From contig VXPO01000086.1 in the NCBI GenBank assembly GCA_009839505.1, positions 25,567-89,566 of the forward strand: a stretch of DNA of 64,000 nucleotides, in the 5' to 3' direction. This stretch comes from Gammaproteobacteria bacterium (lineage in GTDB: Bacteria; Pseudomonadota; Gammaproteobacteria; Pseudomonadales; Azotimanducaceae). The position numbers and the translations under genes were made by a program. Under the pieces are notes generated by a model that was not told where the DNA came from, did not search any database, and saw only the letters and a program-made list of their open reading frames with translations. Positions 44,333 through 52,055 of this stretch are shown in pieces. The first letter of the stretch is position 1. Every line of letters begins with the position of its first letter.

Positions 44333-44986
44333 TCAGTCGACCGACGGCTCCTCCGGATGCTTGATGACGTCCACGATTCCGTAGTCCAGCGCCTCCTGGG
44401 GGCTCATCCAGTAGTCCCTGTCGGTGTCCGTGGCGATACGTTCCACCGGCTGTCCGGTGTGCTCGGCGAGAATCTCGTTTAAGCGTTGGCGCATGGCGAT
44501 GATCTCGCGCGCTTGGATCTCGATGTCCGCCGCGACCCCCTGGGACCCGCCCGAGGGCTGGTGCAGCATCATGCGGGAGTTGGGCAGGGACAGCCGCTTG
44601 CCCTTCGCCCCGGCGGCGAGCAGGAAGGCCCCCATGCTCGCGGCCTGGCCGATGCAGTACGTGGCGACGTCGCAACTGACGTACTGCATGGTGTCGTAGA
44701 TGGACAGTCCCGAGCTTACCGCACCACCCGGCGAGTTGATGTACATGTGGATGTCCTTGTCGGCATTCTCCGACCACAGGTAGAGAAGCTGGGCGATCAC
44801 CACGCTCGCCACCGTGTCCTCCACGGGGCCCACCAGGAAGATGATCCGGTCTTTGAGCAGACGCGAATAGATGTCGTAGGCCCGTTCACCGCGGGCACTC
44901 TGTTCGAGCACCATCGGAACGAGACCCAGGTTGGTCGTCGCTGGGGGTAGATTGCTGTTCACTGTCGGTACCTTGTCATGGAACAA
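44333..44986 (-). CDS. clpP: ATP-dependent Clp protease proteolytic subunit ClpP
   Basis: A 217-residue ClpP with the catalytic serine in [11 protein letters not shown], histidine in [10 protein letters not shown] and aspartate in TDTDRDYWM. It forms the double-heptamer proteolytic chamber docked to ClpX. The N-terminal ~15 residues would be the processed propeptide. It is followed by clpX and preceded by tig, the standard order. Confidence 0.97.
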   Translation of the reverse strand: MFHDKVPTVNSNLPPATTNLGLVPMVLEQSARGERAYDIYSRLLKDRIIFLVGPVEDTVASVVIAQLLYLWSENADKDIHMYINSPGGAVSSGLSIYDTMQYVSCDVATYCIGQAASMGAFLLAAGAKGKRLSLPNSRMMLHQPSGGSQGVAADIEIQAREIIAMRQRLNEILAEHTGQPVERIATDTDRDYWMSPQEALDYGIVDVIKHPEEPSVD

Positions 44987-45020
44987 ATGTGTTTGTTGCC
45001 TGGCGGTTAGCGTGTCTTGC

Positions 45021-46496
45021 TTACGTCTTGCCCCCGATCAGCCGGCGCAACCGTCCGCCTAGGGACCTCTTCGCCGCAGGCCGTTCCTCGCCGGTGTCGT
45101 GGGCATGGGCGTGATCCGGACCCGGGGCCGGCGGATCCTCTTCGACAGGCTCGGGAATGGCCCTGCCCGTGACCACGTCCTGGTAGGAGGCGGAAACCTC
45201 CTCCACGGATGCGCGGGCGAGCACGTGGTCCACCAGTTGGTCCTCCAGGACGCCGAGTTCGATGCGCTGAAGCTGTTCCTCGTCGCCGTAGATCCAGTTC
45301 CGCACATCCTCGGGCGTCTCGTAGGCCCCGACCAACTCGTCGATTCTCGCCCGCACGCGTTCGTCGTCGGGCGTGAGCGACTCGGCGTTGACGATCTCGC
45401 GCACGACCAAGCGGGTACGCACGCGATCCTCCAGTCGCTTGATGATCGGCTCAGGCAGGTTGACCTCTTCCTGGGGTACGCCCATGTAACGCGCCGCACG
45501 CTCCTTTTCCTGTTCGAGTTCGTCGTCCAGCAGCGCACGCGGAATCTGGAAAGCATGGGCCCGGGCCAAGGCCGCCATGACCTGACGCTTCGTCTCGTTG
45601 CGCGCAGCAACGTCCAAGTCGGCCGCCATGCGCTCGCGGACGCTATCGCGAAACCTGGCGAGCCCTGGGGGAACAGCATCCTCCCCGGCGTCGTCGGAGC
45701 CGGAGGCCGCGTCGTCTTCGTCGCTGACGCCTAAGGACGCGAAGAAGGCTTCGTCGAGGTCGGGCAGCGACGGGGCTTCCACCTGCTTCAGCTCGGCCTC
45801 GCCGATGCCGTCCACGTCCTCGGCCACACCATCGCGCTGCCGTCGCACGTTGATCGGGAATGCGCGCTTCTCACCCACCGACATGCCGATCACGGCGGTG
45901 TTCAACTCGTTCGCCACCTCGCCCGCGCCGACGATGAAGGCCAGATCCTTGTGCTCGCCCCCCTCGCCGTCCTCGCCGTCGATCCTGACCGCGTAGTCCA
46001 CTACGACCCGATCCTCGTCGGCCGCGGGTCGATCTACCGAGTTCCACTCGACACGCTGTTTGCGCAACGACTCGACCATGTCGTCGACGTCCGCCTCTCC
46101 GATTTCGGCTACGGGCTTCATGACCTTCAACGTCGCGAGATCGACGAGTTCTATTTCCGGAAGGACTTCGAAGGTCGCCGTGAACTTGATATCGGCACCG
46201 GGGTCGACGTTGAGCAGCTCCACCGACGGCGTGCCCACCATGGCCAGTTCGCGCTCGCGCACTGCGTCCTCGAAACTGGCTTGCACGACTTCCGAGGCCA
46301 CCTCACGACGCAGGGAATCGCCGAAGCGCCGCTCCACTTCCTTGAGCGGCACCTTGCCCCGACGGAATCCTGGCAAAGACACCTTGCTCGCGGTGCTCTT
46401 GAGGCGATCCGCCAGGCGGCCTTCGAAATCCGCCGATGGCACCGTTACCGTCATCTTGCGGCTCAAGCCGCTTGTCGTCTCTACCGATACGTGCAT
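45021..46496 (-). CDS. tig: Trigger factor with acidic insert and extended tail
   Basis: The ribosome-associated chaperone and prolyl isomerase. The ribosome-docking loop is present as PGFRRGKVP. At 491 residues it is about 60 longer than E. coli Tig (432). Extra sequence is seen as an acidic low-complexity insert ([16 protein letters not shown], about residues 260-275) after the FKBP domain, and as a C-terminal tail with [26 protein letters not shown]. The tail has a His-rich patch and a basic end. It lies upstream of clpP, next to tRNA-His. Confidence 0.94.
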   Translation of the reverse strand: MHVSVETTSGLSRKMTVTVPSADFEGRLADRLKSTASKVSLPGFRRGKVPLKEVERRFGDSLRREVASEVVQASFEDAVRERELAMVGTPSVELLNVDPGADIKFTATFEVLPEIELVDLATLKVMKPVAEIGEADVDDMVESLRKQRVEWNSVDRPAADEDRVVVDYAVRIDGEDGEGGEHKDLAFIVGAGEVANELNTAVIGMSVGEKRAFPINVRRQRDGVAEDVDGIGEAELKQVEAPSLPDLDEAFFASLGVSDEDDAASGSDDAGEDAVPPGLARFRDSVRERMAADLDVAARNETKRQVMAALARAHAFQIPRALLDDELEQEKERAARYMGVPQEEVNLPEPIIKRLEDRVRTRLVVREIVNAESLTPDDERVRARIDELVGAYETPEDVRNWIYGDEEQLQRIELGVLEDQLVDHVLARASVEEVSASYQDVVTGRAIPEPVEEDPPAPGPDHAHAHDTGEERPAAKRSLGGRLRRLIGGKT

Positions 46497-46548
46497 GTTT
46501 CAAGAAGCATCGAGACCGGCCTCGGGCGATTGGCCCGGGGCACCGTTT

Positions 46549-46625
46549 TGGGGTGGATGATGGGGCTTGAACCCACGACCACCGGATCCACAATCCGGGG
46601 CTCTACCTGCTGAGCTACATCCACC
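46549..46625 (-). tRNA. tRNA-His (anticodon GTG)
   Basis: A 77-nt cloverleaf on the minus strand starting GGTGGATGTAGCTCAGC. The anticodon loop TTGTGGA sits between CCGGA and TCCGG stems, giving GTG. The T-arm has GTGGGTTCAAGCCC and the encoded 3' end is CCCCA. The extra 5' G typical of histidine tRNAs is encoded. It is the promoter-distal member of a tRNA cluster that the mobile element interrupts. Confidence 0.96.
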
Positions 46626-46733
46626 GTCAGCGTCAAGGGCGCGCATTCTAACGCCCCGACGAAACCGGGTCACGCCGCGAACCGGGCAGGTCGCCCCGCC
46701 TAGGTACGGCGGCAGGTGACGTTGCGACTCGGC

Positions 46734-46779
46734 CGAGTTCGCCACAGGCGAACTCGATCGCGACGGCGAAGCCGTCGCG
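46734..46779. repeat. Two perfect short-loop hairpins left of attL
   Basis: CGAGTTCGCC-ACA-GGCGAACTCG-type arms (46734-46756) are followed by CGCGACGGC and its complement around GAA (46759-46779), ending one base before the attL repeat. They are of the same short-loop style as other intergenic hairpins here and probably belong to the chromosome side (former tRNA-Arg/His spacer). Confidence 0.6.
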
Positions 46780-46780
46780 C

Positions 46781-46794
46781 TGGCGCGCCCGGAA
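46781..46794. repeat. attL, 14-bp direct repeat
   Basis: TGGCGCGCCCGGAA is identical to the first 14 bases (on this strand) of the tRNA-Arg gene at 56615-56628, that is, the CCA end and acceptor 3' arm of the tRNA. It lies 186 nt before the integrase start. Confidence 0.8.
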
Positions 46795-46966
46795 CGCGCC
46801 GCTGTGGACCGTGCGCAAGCGTATGATGCGGCATGAATACGCATATAACGCATTGTTCTCACTTGACATTATCCGATGCCGACAAATGCAGAGACGTATG
46901 CGCAAGCATGTTGCAGTACGCGTAGTGCTGTCGCAATATATGCTAGTGAAACTGCTAGGAACCCCA

Positions 46967-48112
46967 ATGAAACTAACTGCCGCAGCCGTAAAAACGCACG
47001 TCAAGAACCCTCCGGACACGGGTGCCAAGACCTACGGCGACGGTCGCGGAGGTCACGGTCTGACCCTCTGCGTCACCGCCGCCGGCAACGCCTACTGGTA
47101 CCAACGGCTTCAAGTTGACGGACGTCCCCGGAACATCGGACTCGGTCCCTGCTCGCTCGTAACCCTGTCCGAAGCACGAGACGCCGCGTTGAAAAACCAC
47201 CAAGCCGCGTACCGGGGCGAACCCGTCGCCACCAAGCGCGAGGCCATGCCGACCGTCCGCGGCGTCCTCGCTGAGTGCGCGCAGGCTCGCAACGCGAGCG
47301 AGACATGGACCCGTCCGGTTCTGATCCACGCGTCCGACATACTCGACCGCCGAGTCAACACGATCACGACTGCCGACGCGATGGCCGTTCTCAAGCCGGT
47401 ATGGAACACCAAGCGCGACACAGCCAAGAAGGTCAAGCAACGACTCAGCGCAGCAATGCGTTGGGCCGTAGCCCAGGGGCACCGAACCGACGACCCGTTC
47501 GGCCAGGTCATCGACGCCGCGCTGCCCAAGAACGGCTACCGGCAGACCCACCACAAGGCCCTGCCCCACGATCAGGTTGCCGACGCCCTTCGCAACGTGC
47601 GCGCGAGCGACCGCGTGTGGATCGGCACGCGGCTCGCGTTCGAGTTCTTGGTTCTCACAGCTTGCCGATCCGGGGAAGTGCGTGGAGCGCGATGGTCGGA
47701 GATGGACCTGTCCCGCGCCACGTGGACGATCCCGGGCGACCGTATGAAGATGGGGCGCCCCCATCGAGTGCCGCTGTCCAGCGCGTGTCTGCGCGTACTC
47801 AGCGCGGCAAAGGCGCTCGGGACCAAACGCACCGATCTCGTCTTCCCCTCGCGACAGCGCAAGACGCTAAGCGACAGCACGGTTAGCAAGCTCCTCCGGG
47901 AACGAGGTGTCGAAGCCGTGCCCCACGGATTCAGGTCAAGCTTTCGCGACTGGTGCAGTGAGTCCGGAGTCAGCCGCGAGGTGTCAGAGTTCGCCTTGGC
48001 CCACGTCGAGGGGAACGCTGTGGTCGCGGCTTACTTGCGTTCCGACCTCCTCGAACAGCGGCGGCAGGTGATGGAGTCTTGGGGCCATTACGTGACCGGT
48101 ACCAACCAATGA
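46967..48112 (+). CDS. int: P4-type tyrosine recombinase (integrase)
   Basis: A 381-residue integrase. The N-terminal DUF4102-like part (TGAKTYGDGRGGHGLTLCVTAAGNAYWYQRL) is typical of P4/CP4-57 integrases. Catalytic residues are visible: Arg in LTACRSGEVRGARW, His-x-x-Arg in HGFRSSFRDW, His in ALAHVEGN and Tyr in VAAYLRSDLLEQR. ATG 46967 (AGGA upstream) gives the conserved start MKLTAAAVKTH; the frame back to 46811 crosses AT-rich presumed arm-site DNA. The region 46810-46966 is AT-rich with several GCGTAT/ATACGC words that may be recombinase arm sites, and holds TTGACA at 46863 with a weak -10. Confidence 0.93.
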   Translation: MKLTAAAVKTHVKNPPDTGAKTYGDGRGGHGLTLCVTAAGNAYWYQRLQVDGRPRNIGLGPCSLVTLSEARDAALKNHQAAYRGEPVATKREAMPTVRGVLAECAQARNASETWTRPVLIHASDILDRRVNTITTADAMAVLKPVWNTKRDTAKKVKQRLSAAMRWAVAQGHRTDDPFGQVIDAALPKNGYRQTHHKALPHDQVADALRNVRASDRVWIGTRLAFEFLVLTACRSGEVRGARWSEMDLSRATWTIPGDRMKMGRPHRVPLSSACLRVLSAAKALGTKRTDLVFPSRQRKTLSDSTVSKLLRERGVEAVPHGFRSSFRDWCSESGVSREVSEFALAHVEGNAVVAAYLRSDLLEQRRQVMESWGHYVTGTNQ

Positions 48113-48207
48113 CCTACAGCGATTCGAACCCCATTTGGACGTCCCCCGCCGTCGTGCCCCGAGGTCCGTAAACGAAAGCCAGCACCGCCGCTGCCATGGA
48201 CCGAGGG

Positions 48208-48236
48208 TTGACATCGAGAACACCTGACCATAAGGT
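48208..48236 (+). promoter_or_regulatory. Sigma70-like promoter before the proteasome-like gene
   Basis: A perfect -35 TTGACA (48208-48213), a 17-nt spacer and a -10-like TAAGGT (48231-48236) lie 57 nt before the ATG. It suggests that the cargo pair is expressed independently of the integrase. Confidence 0.5.
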
Positions 48237-48292
48237 GCCGCGCCCGTGGGTAGGGGGCAAACCGAGCGCCGCGTCGGGCGACGGCAATCGCA

Positions 48293-49117
48293 ATGACGAT
48301 CTGTATAGCGGCGTCTGCAGCCGACAAGTCGGCGGTTGTGGTAGCGTCCGACCGGATGATCAGTGCGGGGTTTCTGAACCTTGAGTTTGATCATCCAGAG
48401 TCGAAGATCGAGAAGCTGGGCAAGTCATGCGTTGGTCTAAGCGCCGGCGATGCCCTACCGGCTGGGGATCTATTCTCATCCGCATACCCCGTGTCCACTC
48501 AACTGCAAAACCCCAAGGTGAAGCAGATTAGCGAGACGGTCACAGACACGTACTCCCTGCTGCGCAAGAAGCGGATCGAAGAGGAAGTATTCAGACCGCG
48601 AGGTTTGACGATTGACGCGTTCTACCAACAAGGGCTCATCCGGTCGTTCCCCCCAGAGGTCTCGATGTCCCTGGACGATCAGGTCCAGCATGCAGCCTTT
48701 GGCGTGACACTGATCGTAGCTGGCGTGGATCAAGAGGGCGCCCACATATTTGGCGTATCTGATCCCGGAGTATCAACGTCTTACGACCGAATCGGCTACC
48801 ATGCGATCGGTAGTGGGATGAGCCATGCGTTTCTAAGCCTTGTTGCTGTGGGCCAACACTGGTCAAAATCCATCAATGAGACTGCCTATAATGTGTTCAG
48901 AGCCAAACGCCATTCAGAGGTGGCACCCGGAGTAGGGCAAAGTGTTGAACTGCGCGTGATCACTGCCGAAGGCGTACGGACCGCAACGAGTGCTGAACTT
49001 TCGGAACTCGACAAGATACTAAGTCGGACGGAGACGCCTCTAAGTCAGGAGTTGGCCAAAGAGATTGGTCAACTACCATTCGATCCGGAGACCACTACGG
49101 AGGAGCAGCCAGGATGA
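48293..49117 (+). CDS. Proteasome-family Ntn-hydrolase (HslV/Anbu-like) carried by the satellite
   Basis: The 274-residue protein starts Met-Thr-Ile-Cys; removal of Met would expose Thr as the N-terminal nucleophile, as in HslV and Anbu. VVVASDRM supplies the equivalent of proteasome Asp17 (Asp20 here), SKIEKLG the equivalent of Lys33 (Lys38 here), and YHAIGSGMSHAF (residues 169-180) the strongly conserved GSG turn of beta subunits. It is longer than HslV (~176) and Anbu (~240), with a helical insert around residues 75-130. No unfoldase is adjacent, though a 4-bp overlapping small gene follows. The DNA is visibly less GC-rich than flanking core genes, a sign of transfer. Proteolytic activity and substrate are unproven. 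Confidence 0.72.
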   Translation: MTICIAASAADKSAVVVASDRMISAGFLNLEFDHPESKIEKLGKSCVGLSAGDALPAGDLFSSAYPVSTQLQNPKVKQISETVTDTYSLLRKKRIEEEVFRPRGLTIDAFYQQGLIRSFPPEVSMSLDDQVQHAAFGVTLIVAGVDQEGAHIFGVSDPGVSTSYDRIGYHAIGSGMSHAFLSLVAVGQHWSKSINETAYNVFRAKRHSEVAPGVGQSVELRVITAEGVRTATSAELSELDKILSRTETPLSQELAKEIGQLPFDPETTTEEQPG

Positions 49118-49332
49118 ACACTATCTCAGAGTCAGAGGACCGGCTATCGGAGCATTTGGCGGTACCAATGGAGGCGCAGGTTCGATTGGCTGCTCAGAAA
49201 CGGAGGTTGGCGATCGCACGATACAAGCTCAACATTCGGCGCGGTTCGGCTTGGTTCAAGCAAGTAGGACGCACTAGAGTACGCCCTGCCGCAGACGACA
49301 CAGACGAACAAGGTGTTGCTCCGCAAGGGTGA
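49114..49332 (+). CDS. Small basic protein overlapping the proteasome-like gene
   Basis: A 72-residue protein whose ATG lies in the stop codon of the Ntn-hydrolase gene (ATGA), with GGAGCAGCCAGG upstream. A helical, arginine/lysine-rich middle (QVRLAAQKRRLAIARYKLNIRR) follows an acidic N-terminus (ESEDRLSEHL). No family recognised. Tight coupling suggests that it partners, inhibits or delivers substrates to the hydrolase, but that is inference only. Confidence 0.6.
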   Translation: MNTISESEDRLSEHLAVPMEAQVRLAAQKRRLAIARYKLNIRRGSAWFKQVGRTRVRPAADDTDEQGVAPQG

Positions 49333-49365
49333 CTGAGTTTTCGTCCCAGCTCTGCCAGCCGTCAC

Positions 49366-49547
49366 TTGGACTTGGGTTTTCACCAGCCCTCTAGGGTTCC
49401 GACCCCGGAGCAGAACGCCAAGCCGAAACGCACGGCGGTAGACACCCCGGAAGACCTGCACGCCGAGTTGAAGCGCATCGCCAAGGGGACGCGGGGATCA
49501 GCCTAACGGACTGCGCCGAGGCTGCGCTTCGGTCAGCGCTCGGCTAG
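49366..49547 (+). pseudogene. Frameshifted ribbon-helix-helix protein remnant
   Basis: In one frame the DNA encodes KPKRTAVDTPEDLHAELKRIAKG and stops at 49504-49506 (TAA). After the AAGGGGA stretch another frame continues GDAGISLTDCAEAALRSALG to a TAG at 49545-49547. Together they form a typical RHH domain (strand, helix, 'GISLTD' turn, helix), so a single-base deletion near 49484-49490 has probably broken the gene. No good start is visible; TTG 49366 is the first in-frame option. Confidence 0.55.
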
Positions 49548-49568
49548 ACGACTCTCATTCCGCAACCG

Positions 49569-49595
49569 AGGGGCCTTCGCTAGGCCCCTTTTTTT
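49569..49595 (+). terminator. Rho-independent terminator
   Basis: AGGGGCCT (49569-49576) and AGGCCCCT (49582-49589) form an 8-bp stem with a 5-nt loop, followed by seven T residues. It ends the rightward cargo transcript before the next satellite gene. Confidence 0.92.
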
Positions 49596-49694
49596 CCTCC
49601 CCACCGAGGACTGGGGTTGAATCCGTTGTAGCCAATCCCCATTAGGGTTGATGGATGCACTTCAACGCTCTTCTACCCATAGGGAGGTGAACAA

Positions 49695-50501
49695 ATGAGC
49701 ACGGAAAAGACCAACACGAGCAACGCCACGGCTACCCGCGGCGCGCCCTATCCTTCGATGCCCTTGGGGCAAGCTGTCGAGAAGATCGGAAACATATTCG
49801 AACAGTACCGCGGTGTCCCGGTCGAGCGCGCAGATGCGGCTAGAGCCATGGCCTACAAGTCCTTGAGTGGATCAGCAAGGTCGGCATTGGGAGCATTGAC
49901 CTCCTACGGCCTGCTCGAGAGGGTGGAGAAGGGCATGGTCAAGGTGTCGGAGCGAGCTAAAGCCATTCTGCATCCCTTGCCGGGGGAGGAACACGAACGC
50001 ACTGACAATCTGAGAGCGGCTGCGACCTCGCCGCCGGTGTTCCAGAAGATCCGGAACGTGATCGGCGACTCGGACGCGCCGCCGAAGGGAGCGATTGAGA
50101 GTGTTCTCAAGCGCGAAGGATTCGCCAAGGCGGCAGCTGCGGCGGCCGCGAGCGCCTACCTTGAGACGTTGGCGTTCTTGCAGGCTGAGGAAGTCGCGGC
50201 CGTTGGAGAAGTCGAGGCCAAGGAGGAGTCCGACGAGGTAGAAGATGCTGAACCGGCTAAGCAATTGCCTGGGCAACACGATCCGCTCAACATGCCGAGC
50301 GGCGAATACAAGCAGGCGCTGGGTGCCTTGGTTGGGGATGGCGTTTACGCCAGCGTCCTCGTCAATGGCCCGTTCGGACCGGATGAGATTGAGAACCTCA
50401 TTGTGTACCTCCAACTACAGCAGAAGATCTTGCAGCGCCCCGATGGTATTGGACGCGGTCACGATGTTCGCGAAGCCATGATCGTCGCGCCTGCCGAGTA
50501 A
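49695..50501 (+). CDS. Unknown satellite protein with winged-helix-like N-terminus
   Basis: A 268-residue protein with an excellent ribosome site (GGGAGGTGA, 6 nt before ATG). Residues ~20-95 read like a winged helix (AVEKIGNIFEQYRGVPVERADAARAM...SGSARSALGALTSYGLLERVEKGMVKVSERAKAILHP), suggesting DNA binding. An alanine-rich helix, an acidic stretch (EEVAAVGEVEAKEESDEVEDAE) and a C-terminal domain (residues ~200-268) follow. It has its own position after a terminator. It could be a regulator of the satellite or of a helper phage; no named family is recognised. Confidence 0.65.
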   Translation: MSTEKTNTSNATATRGAPYPSMPLGQAVEKIGNIFEQYRGVPVERADAARAMAYKSLSGSARSALGALTSYGLLERVEKGMVKVSERAKAILHPLPGEEHERTDNLRAAATSPPVFQKIRNVIGDSDAPPKGAIESVLKREGFAKAAAAAAASAYLETLAFLQAEEVAAVGEVEAKEESDEVEDAEPAKQLPGQHDPLNMPSGEYKQALGALVGDGVYASVLVNGPFGPDEIENLIVYLQLQQKILQRPDGIGRGHDVREAMIVAPAE

Positions 50502-50668
50502 AGGGGCCATCGACCTATTGGCGTTGTCGTCCCCACCTCGACCAAAACCGTCCCGAGGCTTCGACCTCAACGCCGCGAGGACCGCCGATCAGCACCGAAA
50601 GACGGACTCCCCGCCGACTAGCACTTCGACAGGGTAAGGTCTGTGTCGAGGATCGCCACCTGCGGTCC

Positions 50669-50905
50669 TCATAGGGACGCCCAGTTGCCGCGACCCACGG
50701 GATTAGCGCTCGCAGTTCCCGAGCCGACCGCCGCTGGGACGCGTTCGATCTTGCCGCCTTTGGCTACGAACTCGCGCACTTCGGGCGTGTAGTTGTTGTA
50801 GGCCATCTCGTTGTAGGCCTCGTCGTAGCACGCGCGAGAGCAGTACCGCTGGCGCTCGGTGTTGGGCGCGAACCAGCGTCGGCAAGACTCATTAGCGCAC
50901 AGCAC
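50669..50905 (-). CDS. Small zinc-finger-like protein, end of satellite capsid operon
   Basis: A 78-residue protein from a GTG start with a cysteine arrangement MLCANESCRRWF...RYCSRACYDEAY (C-x4-C then C-x3-C), typical of a treble-clef or zinc-ribbon knuckle. The C-terminal half is low complexity. It overlaps the preceding gene by 14 bp. It lies last in the leftward capsid operon; a role in DNA binding or head assembly is possible but unproven. Confidence 0.55.
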   Translation of the reverse strand: MLCANESCRRWFAPNTERQRYCSRACYDEAYNEMAYNNYTPEVREFVAKGGKIERVPAAVGSGTASANPVGRGNWASL

Positions 50906-51107
50906 GCTTGCGCCGACCGCGCCGGAAGTGGGCTTGCTCCAAGGCGAGCGCCGACAGTCCCCGCGTCTTTTGTCGGCGCGCCTCGGCCGTTTCTATCCGC
51001 AGCCGACAACGCTCCCGCGGCGTCAACTCGTCAGCGGCAGTCGGCTGCTCGTGGCGGTTGGGATTGTAGTGCGGGCTTCGGATACCCGGCTCGCGGCGGT
51101 CGCTCAA
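50892..51107 (-). CDS. Small arginine-rich protein in satellite capsid operon
   Basis: A 71-residue product from a TTG at 51107, just after the previous gene, rich in Arg and predicted helical in its C-terminal half (LTPRERCRLRIETAEARRQKTRGLSALALEQAHFRRGRRKRAVR). The longer frame to 51212 is a shadow of the neighbouring gene. No family recognised; confidence is limited by the unusual start codon. Confidence 0.4.
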   Translation of the reverse strand: MSDRREPGIRSPHYNPNRHEQPTAADELTPRERCRLRIETAEARRQKTRGLSALALEQAHFRRGRRKRAVR

Positions 51108-51111
51108 AGCC

Positions 51112-51318
51112 TCACCGCACCTGGGGAGCCGGGACGGTCTGCTTGTGAAACTCGCTCCCCGCGAGCCAGCGCGAATAGCCCACGTTGTAGAGTTCGCGCA
51201 GATCGGTCTCACCGGGATGGCCGACTAGCTCCGCCGGGAAGTCCCGCCCCTGCTCTCCAGCCTCGTAGGCCGTGCGCCCGGGAGACGGCTTGCGCTTGGC
51301 GAAACCGAACAGCCTCAC
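51112..51318 (-). CDS. Small protein coupled to the prohead protease
   Basis: A 68-residue product from a GTG at 51318 that overlaps the protease stop (GTGA). The sequence VRLFGFAKRKPSPGRTAYEA then HPGETDLRELYNVGYSRWLAG looks globular and not like antisense. It may be a head-associated or connector protein by position; no family recognised. Confidence 0.5.
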   Translation of the reverse strand: MRLFGFAKRKPSPGRTAYEAGEQGRDFPAELVGHPGETDLRELYNVGYSRWLAGSEFHKQTVPAPQVR

Positions 51319-52055
51319 GAGGCAGCTACCGTGGTCCCCGCGTAGGCGGGATGAGTGACGGGGGACACGTCGAGCAGCGCGGCGACCTTGAGGATCGTGC
51401 GCTTGGTGCGGTCGCCGTCCTCGTCGTGTTCCCAAGCATCCTCAGCCACGCGAAACGCAAAACTCGACTCAGACACGTCCCCTCGCTGCACGAGCGCGGC
51501 TAGATCGCGCGCTTGGGCGGTCGGGGGTAGCTGCACCTCGTAGTGAAGACCCGTGGCGTCTACGCGCAGAGAGAGCGTTTTCGACGCGGTGCGACCGAGC
51601 ACTAAGTTCCTGTCGTGGTTGAAAAGACAGCGGACGTCGTCCCCGAGTACGTCGTTAAACGCACCCTTGGCGATGACTTCCTCGAATCCCCATTTGTCGC
51701 CGCCGATCTGAGTCGGCGTGTCGAACAATGCCGCGTAGCCGCTGATCTGCCCCGGGTCGTCGCCCTGCGCACGGGCCTCCATGCGCCGCGCGACCATCCT
51801 GCGCTCGACGCGTGCAGAGCCGAGAGCCGCCCGGTACTCGTCGCGGCGGGCACGGGCGGCTTGCTCTCCCCGGCTGACGGAAACAGGAGATCGACTCCGC
51901 TGCCCTTCGGACAAGGACAACGAGGGAGGGGGAGCAGCGGAGTCGAGACCGGCCCGGGCGCGCGCAGCAGCAGTGCGGGCGCGGGCGTTGCGGAGCCGCG
52001 CGAGCGCCTCTGCGTCGGGATCGTAGGGTGGGATAGCGTCTCGCGAGCGCATCAC
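51315..52055 (-). CDS. HK97-family prohead protease
   Basis: A 246-residue protein whose C-terminal ~150 residues match HK97 prohead proteases (U35): ISGYAALFDTPTQIGGDKWGFEEVIAKGAF, then VRCLFNHDRNLVLGRT with the catalytic His, and QRGDVSESSFAFRV with the catalytic Ser. The N-terminal ~95 residues are Arg/Ala-rich and helical, like a scaffold or delta-domain that directs packing into the prohead. Start is GTG 52055 or the adjacent ATG 52052. It follows the capsid gene by a 4-bp overlap, the reverse of the usual protease-capsid order. Confidence 0.85.
   Translation of the reverse strand: MMRSRDAIPPYDPDAEALARLRNARARTAAARARAGLDSAAPPPSLSLSEGQRSRSPVSVSRGEQAARARRDEYRAALGSARVERRMVARRMEARAQGDDPGQISGYAALFDTPTQIGGDKWGFEEVIAKGAFNDVLGDDVRCLFNHDRNLVLGRTASKTLSLRVDATGLHYEVQLPPTAQARDLAALVQRGDVSESSFAFRVAEDAWEHDEDGDRTKRTILKVAALLDVSPVTHPAYAGTTVAAS

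Noticed and set aside
46549..46625. tRNA-His as the integration target
   Set aside because: The element lies on the 5' side of this tRNA and no part of it is duplicated at the other end; the duplicated 14-mer matches tRNA-Arg instead.
51329..51364. REP-like CCCGC-GTAG-GCGGG inverted repeat
   Set aside because: It lies inside the prohead protease coding frame (…THPAYAGTTVAAS), so its symmetry is probably fortuitous.
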